Origin: Nitrososphaera sp.
Lineage (GTDB): Archaea > Thermoproteota > Nitrososphaeria > Nitrososphaerales > Nitrososphaeraceae
DNA: 6,996 nt
Assembly: GCA_023252395.1 (NCBI GenBank)
Contig: JAJPDY010000060.1
Location: forward strand, 1-6,996
Reading direction: 5' to 3'
The stretch's first letter is position 1; the number at the start of each line of letters is the position of its first letter. The notes under the pieces are model-generated. The model was not told the DNA's origin. It searched no databases and was given only the letters and a program-made list of their open reading frames with translations. Positions 1 through 4,853 of the stretch are shown here, piece by piece. Position numbers and translations under genes: made by a program.

Positions 1-1073
1 GTGATGCCGTAATTTGGAAGCTCGTCTGAATGGAACACGCCTTTCAGATCGTAAAACCCGACCAGCTTGCCAAGCTCTTTTCCAAGCCTGATGTCTTTGT
101 ACGGCTCAAACCCGATCATGCCTGCAAAGCCCGAGATCCTTATCGCCCTGAAAATCGAGCCCGGCGCGTCAAGGATCTGCTTCACAATTTTTGACTGTGC
201 CCTGCCAAGGATGTCAGTGACGTCTTCAACCCTGTCGCCTACCTTGCCGGCGTCCACTTTTCTTTCTTTTAATTTTTCAGCAATTACAATCAGGCCGTGC
301 TGCCTCTGCATCTCGTGTTCTATCACCTTTATCAGCTGGTCCAACTGCTGCACGCCCTTGACTTCGACCACTGCGCCGTTCTGCACTGATATGTTGACGT
401 CCTGCCTGATGCTGCCAAGGCCGCGGGCAACGCGCCTGCTTGCCCGGAGGAGCCTGCCAAGCGTCAGGGCGACTTGCATGATTTCGTCAGGCTTGCCCGT
501 AACCGGATCAAGCGCAATTTCAACAAGTGGGACTCCCAGCCTGTCAAGGCCGTACTTTCTCACCTGCTTGTCGTCTTCGATCAACTTTGCGGCGTCCTCT
601 TCAAGGCAAATGCTCTGCACACCTACCCTCTTGCCTGCAACGTCAAGATGTCCGCCGGACGCTACAAGCATCGTGCGCTGAAAGCCGGTGGTGTTTGAGC
701 CATCGATCACTATCTTGCGCATCACGTGGATCTCGTCCATCACTTTTGAATGGAGCGCAAGGGAAAATATCAGGGCAGTTTCAAGCGCCTCGCTGCTGAC
801 ATCGTGCGGCGGCTCCTCGTCGGCCTCTACAAGGCAGCTAGAGCCTGCGGCGGACCTGTATTCCACGGTGCGCATCTTGCTTGCTTCAAACATCGCGGCA
901 GGGTCATAAGCGCCAAGCTCGCTCTGAGTCGGCCGCAATTTGCGCATGAAAGTGTAATCATAATTGTCTGCTTCTTTGCAGCTGCAGTTGCAGAACAGCT
1001 TGCTCTTTGTAGCCAGCTGCTGGTGTATCTCAAAGCCGACCTTCAAATCCAGAGATGCGGGGTCTAGTGTCAC
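1..1073 (-). CDS. gatE: Glu-tRNA(Gln) amidotransferase subunit E (GatE), 3' end cut by the window
   Basis: GatE is the tRNA-binding and kinase/transferase subunit of the archaeal GatDE complex. It activates the Glu on misacylated Glu-tRNA(Gln) and uses ammonia from GatD to make Gln-tRNA(Gln) in the cytoplasm. The minus strand is open from GTG at 1073-1071 to the window edge, giving 357 residues of a family usually around 600 or more. Visible GatB/E family signatures are VGFEIHQQL (12-20), a cysteine cluster FCNCSC (27-32, C28/C30/C32, likely zinc ligands), DGSNTTGFQRT (124-134), EEDAA (158-162), RLGVPLVEIA (178-187) and GSIRQDVNIS (220-229). The region after about residue 300 should be the start of the AspRS-like insertion that separates GatE from GatB. 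GTG was chosen because no ATG, GTG or TTG lies in frame between it and the gatD stop, and the conserved domain begins about ten residues later. gatD lies 28 nt upstream on the same strand. The missing part (tail domain) lies off the left edge. Confidence 0.96.
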   Translation of the reverse strand, partial: MTLDPASLDLKVGFEIHQQLATKSKLFCNCSCKEADNYDYTFMRKLRPTQSELGAYDPAAMFEASKMRTVEYRSAAGSSCLVEADEEPPHDVSSEALETALIFSLALHSKVMDEIHVMRKIVIDGSNTTGFQRTMLVASGGHLDVAGKRVGVQSICLEEDAAKLIEDDKQVRKYGLDRLGVPLVEIALDPVTGKPDEIMQVALTLGRLLRASRRVARGLGSIRQDVNISVQNGAVVEVKGVQQLDQLIKVIEHEMQRQHGLIVIAEKLKERKVDAGKVGDRVEDVTDILGRAQSKIVKQILDAPGSIFRAIRISGFAGMIGFEPYKDIRLGKELGKLVGFYDLKGVFHSDELPNYGI

Positions 1074-1098
1074 TGGGCTAGAAAATTGCCTTGCGCGG

Positions 1099-1106
1099 GT
1101 ATTAAG
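1099..1106 (-). promoter_or_regulatory. Possible TATA box for gatE, overlapping the gatD stop codon
   Basis: On the minus strand the octamer CTTAATAC is centred about 29.5 nt before the gatE GTG and contains the TAA of gatD (1104-1102). The spacing suits an archaeal promoter giving a leaderless or nearly leaderless gatE transcript. The box is a weak match, and gatD-gatE co-transcription is equally likely. Confidence 0.35.
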
Positions 1107-2433
1107 CCTTCTCTATGGGAATGCTGGAAGAAATCTCGTTTGCGATGCTTTCCTGCATGACTTTCTTTGCGTCCTTTGCGTTTGCAAGCGCCCACATTGC
1201 CTTGACAGTCGCAGCCTCTGATATCATGTCAGACAGCGGTATCACCCCAATGCCAAGAAGGTCCCTGCCCGTGTCGTAGACAGTCATCCTGACGCGCCCC
1301 CAGATGCACTGCGAAGTCATGCACACAATCACGCCTGCGTCGACTGCCTTTTGCAGCGCCGGAAAGCACTCCTTGCTCACGTGCCCAAGCCCAGTCCCTT
1401 CGAGGATTATCGCCTTGTAACCCGCGCCGGCCGCATGCGCGATCATTTTTGGATCAAAGCCGGGATGGTATTTCAATAATGCGACTCTGTCGTCAAACTT
1501 TGTCTTTGCGTCGACGTTGCCGTCAGATCGCCTTTTTGCAAGCTTGATCTCGCTCTTTTCCTGCATCTCTACTGCGCCGTTTCTGACAAGGGCGACAGGC
1601 GTAACGTCTATCGACTCAAACGCGTCGCGCCTGCTCGTGTGGTTCTTTCTTACCCGCGTCCCAACGTGGCAGGCCACTGCGTCGTCAGAAGTGCCTGCGT
1701 GCATCGCCACAAAGACGCCGGCGTACTCTGACTTTATCGCAAATATCGTGGCGCCAAGCAGGTTGAGTGCTGCGTCCGAAGAAGGCCGGTCAGACGACCT
1801 CTGCGCGCCTACGAGCACCACTGGTATTGGTAGATTCTGGAGGGCAAAGCTGAGCGCCGCGGCAGTGTAATGCATCGTGTCGGTGCCGTGCGACACTACG
1901 ATCCCGCTATATTTGCCGGTCCTGACTTTCTCGGCAACCTTTTCTGCTATCATTGTCCAGTGCTCTGGCTTCAGGTTCTCGCTGTACTCGCTCAGGAGCA
2001 CCTCTGGATCAATTGAAGCGTGAGTGGCAAGCTCGGGCACCGACGCATAAAGCTCTGAAGCGGAAAGCGCTGCGCGCACACCGCCGGTCCGATAATCTAT
2101 CTTGCTTGCTATCGTCCCGCCGGTGCTGATAAGCGCGATTTTTGGAAGGTTCTTGCCTTCGGTAATTTCGGGCGCCTTTGCGATCGTGGCAGGTTCGCCC
2201 TTTTGCAACTTTGTTATCGATTTTATCCTGCCGACTTGAATGCCAATGTTGTAGCCGCTCTTTAGCTTGACAACAATGTGATCGTCGCTTGCTAATTCGT
2301 ACCTTGGCATGAGCACGCCGGATGTCTCGCTGTCCTCTGTGGCGATCTTGACGCTGTCGCCAACTGAAACGCCGTGCTTTGACAGTAGCTCAAGGCCGGC
2401 TCCCCTGTAGCCGCCACTATCATGCTTTGCCAA
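1102..2433 (-). CDS. gatD: Glu-tRNA(Gln) amidotransferase subunit D (GatD), asparaginase-like glutaminase
   Basis: GatD is the glutaminase subunit of GatDE; it releases ammonia from glutamine for use by GatE. The 443-residue protein matches the family length. Residues about 15-75 form the small beta-rich N-terminal domain found in GatD but not in plain asparaginases. The type I/II asparaginase fold follows: STGGTIAS (103-110, with T107 aligned to the nucleophilic Thr of E. coli AnsB), SHGTDT (181-186, with T184 and D185 as the second catalytic pair) and RVRKNHTSRRDAF (260-272, with K263 aligned to the catalytic Lys). A C-terminal domain runs from about 305. The start is TTG at 2433-2431. A TGA lies in frame three codons before it, and the family-typical GYRGAGLELL begins at residue 8, so the next in-frame ATG (residue 42) would cut into the domain. 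gatE follows after 28 nt, and the two products work together. Confidence 0.96.
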   Translation of the reverse strand: MAKHDSGGYRGAGLELLSKHGVSVGDSVKIATEDSETSGVLMPRYELASDDHIVVKLKSGYNIGIQVGRIKSITKLQKGEPATIAKAPEITEGKNLPKIALISTGGTIASKIDYRTGGVRAALSASELYASVPELATHASIDPEVLLSEYSENLKPEHWTMIAEKVAEKVRTGKYSGIVVSHGTDTMHYTAAALSFALQNLPIPVVLVGAQRSSDRPSSDAALNLLGATIFAIKSEYAGVFVAMHAGTSDDAVACHVGTRVRKNHTSRRDAFESIDVTPVALVRNGAVEMQEKSEIKLAKRRSDGNVDAKTKFDDRVALLKYHPGFDPKMIAHAAGAGYKAIILEGTGLGHVSKECFPALQKAVDAGVIVCMTSQCIWGRVRMTVYDTGRDLLGIGVIPLSDMISEAATVKAMWALANAKDAKKVMQESIANEISSSIPIEKA

Positions 2434-2457
2434 CGACTTTCAAAGGCGGTTTGAGAG

Positions 2458-2465
2458 TATATTAA
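2458..2465 (-). promoter_or_regulatory. Probable TATA box for gatD
   Basis: TTAATATA on the minus strand is centred about 28 nt before the TTG start of gatD and lies just after the marC-family stop codon (2470-2468). The distance predicts a transcript starting within a few bases of the TTG, that is, leaderless. No convincing Shine-Dalgarno sequence precedes the TTG, which fits. The position of the transcription start is inferred only. Confidence 0.55.
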
Positions 2466-2467
2466 CT

Positions 2468-3079
2468 CTAGGCAAAGAGCGCCTTTGCGCCGTCCACGAC
2501 GAACTGGACGGCGATTGCGGCAATGAGCACTGCAAACACCCTCGTGACAATGATGGAGCCCCGCCTTCCAAGCACCCTGTAAATCCTGTCCACGTACCTG
2601 AGCACGACATAAGTGATGCCGATGACTATCATTATCGATATCGCAGTCGCGACAAGCCCCGCGGTCTGAAACGAGATTATCACCGCGGTTATCGCGCCGG
2701 GGCCGGCAAGGAGCGGGAATGCAAGCGGGACGACTCCCGACTCGCCCTGCGCCCCAGCGGCTCCAAACCTCCATTCGCCGTGCGTGAGTAGCTCTATTGC
2801 CACGATAAACAGCAATACACCGCCGGCCACCATAAAGCTAGAGATCGTTATCCCAAACACAGATAGTATCTGCGTGCCGGCAACTGCAAAGACAAAGAGC
2901 AAGCCCGCCGCGGTGATTATCGCGGTTTTCGTGACTGAAGCCCTTTCAGCTTTTTCCATCTTTTGCGTGATGACGATGAAAAGGGGCACGCTCCCAACAG
3001 GATCAATAACTACAAACAGCGCGATTGTGGATTTTGCCAAATCTGCAAAAAACGTGCCTGAAATCGCAAACGGATCCAC
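2468..3079 (-). CDS. MarC family (UPF0056) integral membrane protein
   Basis: A 203-residue hydrophobic protein of the usual MarC-family length, with about six predicted membrane segments near residues 14-38, 48-70, 75-98, 117-135, 142-163 and 177-199. The two family half-signatures are clear: IDPVGSVPLF (25-34) and PLAFPLLAGPGAI (118-130). They occupy equivalent positions in the two three-helix halves. The family sits in the cytoplasmic membrane. Its substrate is not established, and the old link to multiple antibiotic resistance is not well supported, so no transport function is assigned. The start is GTG at 3079-3077. An out-of-frame ATG lies just upstream, and the in-frame stretch back to the preceding gene has no other start. 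It lies 25 nt after the 130-residue gene and 34 nt before gatD, all on one strand. No functional link to gatDE is evident. Confidence 0.92.
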   Translation of the reverse strand: MDPFAISGTFFADLAKSTIALFVVIDPVGSVPLFIVITQKMEKAERASVTKTAIITAAGLLFVFAVAGTQILSVFGITISSFMVAGGVLLFIVAIELLTHGEWRFGAAGAQGESGVVPLAFPLLAGPGAITAVIISFQTAGLVATAISIMIVIGITYVVLRYVDRIYRVLGRRGSIIVTRVFAVLIAAIAVQFVVDGAKALFA

Positions 3080-3100
3080 ATTATCTACTGGCGCGCATTG

Positions 3101-3108
3101 ATTATTAG
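3101..3108 (-). promoter_or_regulatory. Possible TATA box for the MarC-family gene, overlapping the upstream stop
   Basis: CTAATAAT on the minus strand includes the TAA stop of the preceding gene (3107-3105) and is centred about 26 nt before the GTG start. This geometry predicts a leaderless transcript. A match this short can arise by chance, but the same geometry recurs at the neighbouring genes. Confidence 0.4.
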
Positions 3109-3497
3109 CTGCGCTCGGTTATCTCGATGTTCCTTTCTTCGAGTATCTTTAGGACAGCTTTTTCAATGTCCTTCTCTTTGATGTGGCCAAAGTCCCACGC
3201 GTCGATAAAGTTTCGGAACTCGTCTTCGAGCACCTTTGCAGTGTCCTGGAACTCTGCCATCCTGTCAAGCGTGTCAGGCGACTTGAACCCCTTGGCGACC
3301 ATTATCGGGCAGCGCTGGTCGCCCCCGATGGGGATGTACCACGCGTTCTTTACAAACCTGTAGCGGCCGTCGGCAATCATTGTGTACATGCGCATCAGCT
3401 CGTCATTTGTTAGCTTTTGCAGGTCGATAAACCAAGGCTCCTCTAGCAAGGCAGATGGGTGTTTTCCGTCCCTGTGCTCATTCTTGCCGAACAACAA
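3105..3497 (-). CDS. Conserved-looking hypothetical protein, 130 residues
   Basis: I do not recognise this protein. It is a soluble, charged polypeptide with no signal peptide or membrane segment. Residues 14-50 are mostly helical and amphipathic (EEPWFIDLQKLTNDELMRMY and following). A central section, YIPIGGDQRCPIMVAKGF (54-71), holds the only cysteine, C63. The C-terminal third (75-125) is rich in acidic and basic helix-formers with several heptad-like Leu/Ile positions. The codon usage and G+C match its neighbours, and a probable promoter precedes it, so it is very likely a real gene. The start is one of two consecutive TTG codons (3497-3492), directly preceded in frame by two TAG stops; the first is taken. 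It sits 33 nt after the NMN adenylyltransferase stop and 25 nt before the MarC-family gene. Nothing in the context fixes its role. Confidence 0.8.
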   Translation of the reverse strand: MLFGKNEHRDGKHPSALLEEPWFIDLQKLTNDELMRMYTMIADGRYRFVKNAWYIPIGGDQRCPIMVAKGFKSPDTLDRMAEFQDTAKVLEDEFRNFIDAWDFGHIKEKDIEKAVLKILEERNIEITERS

Positions 3498-3520
3498 CTA
3501 CTATTGTGCAACCTGCTAGA

Positions 3521-3528
3521 AATATATT
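3521..3528 (-). promoter_or_regulatory. Probable TATA box for the 130-residue gene
   Basis: AATATATT, inside a run reading GAATATATTT on the minus strand, is centred about 27.5 nt before the TTG start and lies three bases past the NMN adenylyltransferase stop. It is among the best TATA matches in the window. It predicts a leaderless start at or beside 3497. Confidence 0.6.
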
Positions 3529-3530
3529 CT

Positions 3531-4070
3531 CTACCCTTTGTGGTGGCCCGGCGCATGCTTGTCGGCGATTGACTTAACCCTCTCGACGCCCATCATCTCT
3601 TTTATCACCTCTGCCACGGGGCCGGGGACAAGCTCCTGCCACTTTTCGCCCGCTGCCATCCTCTTCCTGACCTCCGTGGCAGACATCTCTTCACGTTTGT
3701 ACAATGGCGCTTCGACTGTCTCGACGCCTCTTTCACGAAAGAGCAGGAGGGTGAACGGGTCGTTTGCAAACACGACTTTGTATTCTGGCACGAGCATGTC
3801 CACCTGCCGCGTCCACATAGAATGAACGTCTACGTCTGGGACAGGTATTATCAGTATCCGCCTGATATCAATTTCAGAGTCGGCGTCAAGCGCTTCTTTT
3901 ATCATTCTGATTCGCTCGCCGGCGGTAAATGGGTTTCTTGGCTCGTGGCTCTTTTGCGCGCTGCCCACCACTATTACCAGTTGGTCTACCTTGCCAAGCG
4001 CAAACTTGACAGTCGCAAGGTGCCCCTTGTGGAAGGGCTGGAAGCGGCCAATGAAAAGCCCGGTCGTCAA
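3531..4070 (-). CDS. nadM: Nicotinamide-nucleotide (NMN) adenylyltransferase, archaeal type
   Basis: This enzyme joins NMN and ATP to make NAD+ and pyrophosphate, the common final step of NAD biosynthesis and salvage, in the cytoplasm. The 179-residue length suits the archaeal family. It is a nucleotidyltransferase-fold protein: GRFQPFHKGH (8-17) carries the HxGH nucleotide-binding motif (H14, H17), and MSATEVRKRM (129-138) is the C-terminal ATP-binding motif equivalent to the ISSTxxR class. DVHSMWTRQVD (81-91) and FANDPFTLLLF (101-111) match the substrate-binding region. The last residues, DKHAPGHHKG, are His-rich; I know no role for this. The start is TTG at 4070-4068, which puts the first beta strand (LFIGRFQP) at residue 5 as in homologues, and no ATG is available in frame just upstream. 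It is the first gene of the minus-strand block. The symbol follows the archaeal NadM naming; the reaction is surer than the symbol. Confidence 0.93.
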   Translation of the reverse strand: MTTGLFIGRFQPFHKGHLATVKFALGKVDQLVIVVGSAQKSHEPRNPFTAGERIRMIKEALDADSEIDIRRILIIPVPDVDVHSMWTRQVDMLVPEYKVVFANDPFTLLLFRERGVETVEAPLYKREEMSATEVRKRMAAGEKWQELVPGPVAEVIKEMMGVERVKSIADKHAPGHHKG

Positions 4071-4093
4071 CAGCGATATGCTGGCAGCGACGC

Positions 4094-4102
4094 TATTTTA
4101 AA
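4094..4102 (-). promoter_or_regulatory. Probable TATA box for the NMN adenylyltransferase gene
   Basis: TTTAAAATA on the minus strand is centred about 28 nt before the TTG start. It follows an A+T-rich spacer and heads the whole minus-strand block, so it is the best candidate for a main promoter. It predicts a 5' end within a few bases of 4070, a leaderless message. Confidence 0.6.
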
Positions 4103-4126
4103 CATATTTTTATGCAAGAAAAATTC

Positions 4127-4139
4127 TATAGTTTCTATA
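4127..4139. repeat. Short inverted repeat in the spacer upstream of the NMN adenylyltransferase gene
   Basis: TATAG, a TTT loop, then CTATA: a perfect 5-bp A+T-rich inverted repeat. It lies upstream of the NMN adenylyltransferase TATA box and downstream of the broken polymerase gene. It could be a protein-binding site or part of a terminator, but at this length chance is a fair explanation. Confidence 0.3.
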
Positions 4140-4144
4140 TTCCT

Positions 4145-4172
4145 GTTCTATTATTAGAACGGGCAAGAGCCC
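4145..4172. other. Two adjacent perfect hairpins after the dinB remnant
   Basis: GTTCTA-TTAT-TAGAAC (4145-4160) is a perfect 6-bp stem with a 4-nt loop. It is immediately followed by GGGC-AAGA-GCCC (4161-4172), a perfect 4-bp stem with a 4-nt loop. They lie 10-37 nt past the stop of the minus-strand polymerase remnant. A run of five T follows on the minus strand (4123-4119). They may mark the former transcript end of dinB. Archaeal termination relies on U-runs more than hairpins, so the role is uncertain. Confidence 0.4.
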
Positions 4173-4181
4173 ACGTATTCC

Positions 4182-4652
4182 TTATAGGCTAACTTTTCCA
4201 TAGAGAATATGGTAAAAGCGGCTAACCATGGACAACTCATCAGTTATTGTCATAGTTCTGGTGGGTATTGCCGCCGCATTTTCTTTAACCTTGTTGGTGC
4301 AATCTAGGAATGCTTCGTCAATGCTTGCTTGCTCTAAAATGTCTGCAAATGGCTCTAGCACTGACATTACCTGCTCAGATACTATGCTATAGTATGGAAT
4401 GTTAACTGGAAGCAGTATCAAGTCTGGGCACAACGACTATGCCTTTGACAATGCCATAGCTGACTTGACTCCATATTTTCTAGCTTCATACGAGCATGAG
4501 GATACCACGCCCTTTGTAATATTGCCTTTCTTCTGGTCACTCATTATCACCGCATGAGGCTTGCCCTTGAGCGCCGGCTCGCACAGCTCCTCACAAGACG
4601 GATAGAAAGCGTTTAGGTCTACACATATAATGTATCTGTCAGAGGCTGCCAC
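4182..4652 (-). pseudogene. dinB: DinB/Dpo4-type Y-family DNA polymerase remnant, with internal stop and C-terminal truncation
   Basis: Intact members are translesion polymerases of about 350 residues. Here only 156 codons remain, plus the final stop. Residues 1-71 (GTG start, 4652-4650) hold CVDLNAFYPSCEEL (10-23), with metal-binding D12 and steric-gate Y17, then LKGKPHAV and SSCSYEARKYGVKSAMALSKA. The reading is then interrupted by TAG at 4439-4437. Homology resumes in the same frame with CPDLILLPVN, a helix ending QASIDEAFLDCTNKVKE, which retains the second catalytic Asp-Glu pair. After that the sequence no longer resembles a polymerase and stops at 4182-4184. The rest of the palm, the thumb and the little finger are absent. 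An in-frame stop, not a frameshift, separates the two parts, and a point mutation of a sense codon is the simplest cause. A TATA-like run (4672-4680) still precedes the start. The gene is more A+T-rich than the block to its left. A short N-terminal peptide could still be made but could not polymerise DNA. Confidence 0.88.
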
Positions 4653-4698
4653 TTCCTTTGTGTATAGGTCAGTATTTTTTTAGGTATCGAGGAAGTGG
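4649..4698. repeat. 9-bp inverted repeat spanning the dinB remnant start and promoter
   Basis: CCACTTCCT at 4649-4657 is perfectly complementary to AGGAAGTGG at 4690-4698, with 32 nt between. The arms enclose the start codon side and the TATA-like run of the polymerase remnant. It may be a regulator-binding pair or a relic of DNA rearrangement. It could be chance, but a 9-bp perfect pair within 50 nt is uncommon. Confidence 0.4.
4672..4680 (-). promoter_or_regulatory. Possible TATA box for the dinB remnant
   Basis: An A-run ending in ATAC on the minus strand (AAAAAATAC) is centred about 24 nt before the GTG at 4652. The spacing is slightly short of the 26-30 nt seen at the other minus-strand genes. 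It is low-complexity sequence, so the match is weak. Confidence 0.3.
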
Positions 4699-4801
4699 AC
4701 GGGTAGATGAGTTTGATTTCTGCATGGATTCCACATTATTTTCTTCCTTTATTCACTTACATTTTCCCTAGTCAAACCACTGCAGCTTTTTCGACATCTC
4801 G

Positions 4802-4807
4802 TAAATA
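4802..4807 (+). promoter_or_regulatory. Weak TATA-like site upstream of the surface-protein gene
   Basis: TAAATA centred at about 4805 would place a transcript start near 4830 and leave a leader of roughly 20-25 nt. That leader contains AGGAG (4831-4835), a Shine-Dalgarno-like sequence, but it lies 18 nt before the TTG start, which is far for translation initiation. No TATA-like sequence lies at the leaderless distance (around 4826). Promoter assignment is therefore tentative. Confidence 0.25.
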
Positions 4808-4853
4808 GTCATTTTGCACACTGCCCAGCAAGGAGTAAAGAAAAGACCGATAT

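Larger units (their letters stand above)
4653..4853. other. Divergent intergenic spacer, 201 nt
   Basis: This spacer separates the minus-strand polymerase remnant from the plus-strand surface-protein gene, so it should hold two divergent promoters. I see the TATA-like A-run for the remnant at 4672-4680, one arm of an inverted repeat (4690-4698), pyrimidine-rich stretches around 4738-4770, and a weak TAAATA (4802-4807) for the plus-strand gene. I find no RNA gene, direct repeat or convincing small ORF. Confidence 0.6.

Noticed and set aside
67..681. Plus-strand open frame of 204 codons
   Set aside because: It lies wholly antisense to GatE, whose conserved motifs are read across the same bases. 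The plus-strand translation has no recognisable domain and reflects the G+C-rich codon pattern of the other strand.
1517..1870. Plus-strand open frame inside gatD
   Set aside because: It is antisense to the catalytic core of GatD and shows no independent coding signal.
2292..2774. Minus-strand open frame of 160 codons overlapping the MarC-family and gatD genes
   Set aside because: It is an out-of-frame shadow rich in Arg, Cys and His crossing two well-supported genes, with no domain and no room for its own promoter.
4145..4185. Possible tRNA or tRNA fragment
   Set aside because: The two stem-loops and GGGC...GCCC briefly suggested tRNA arms, but there is no acceptor stem, no T-loop consensus on either strand and the spacing is wrong.
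4182..4433. Separate small gene starting at the TTG after the TAG
   Set aside because: It is the in-frame continuation of the DinB homology and begins inside a conserved helix, so it is the second part of the same broken gene.
4437..4439. TAG read as pyrrolysine
   Set aside because: Pyrrolysine use is known from methanogens and a few bacteria, not thaumarchaea, and the gene is also truncated downstream, so a nonsense mutation is simpler.
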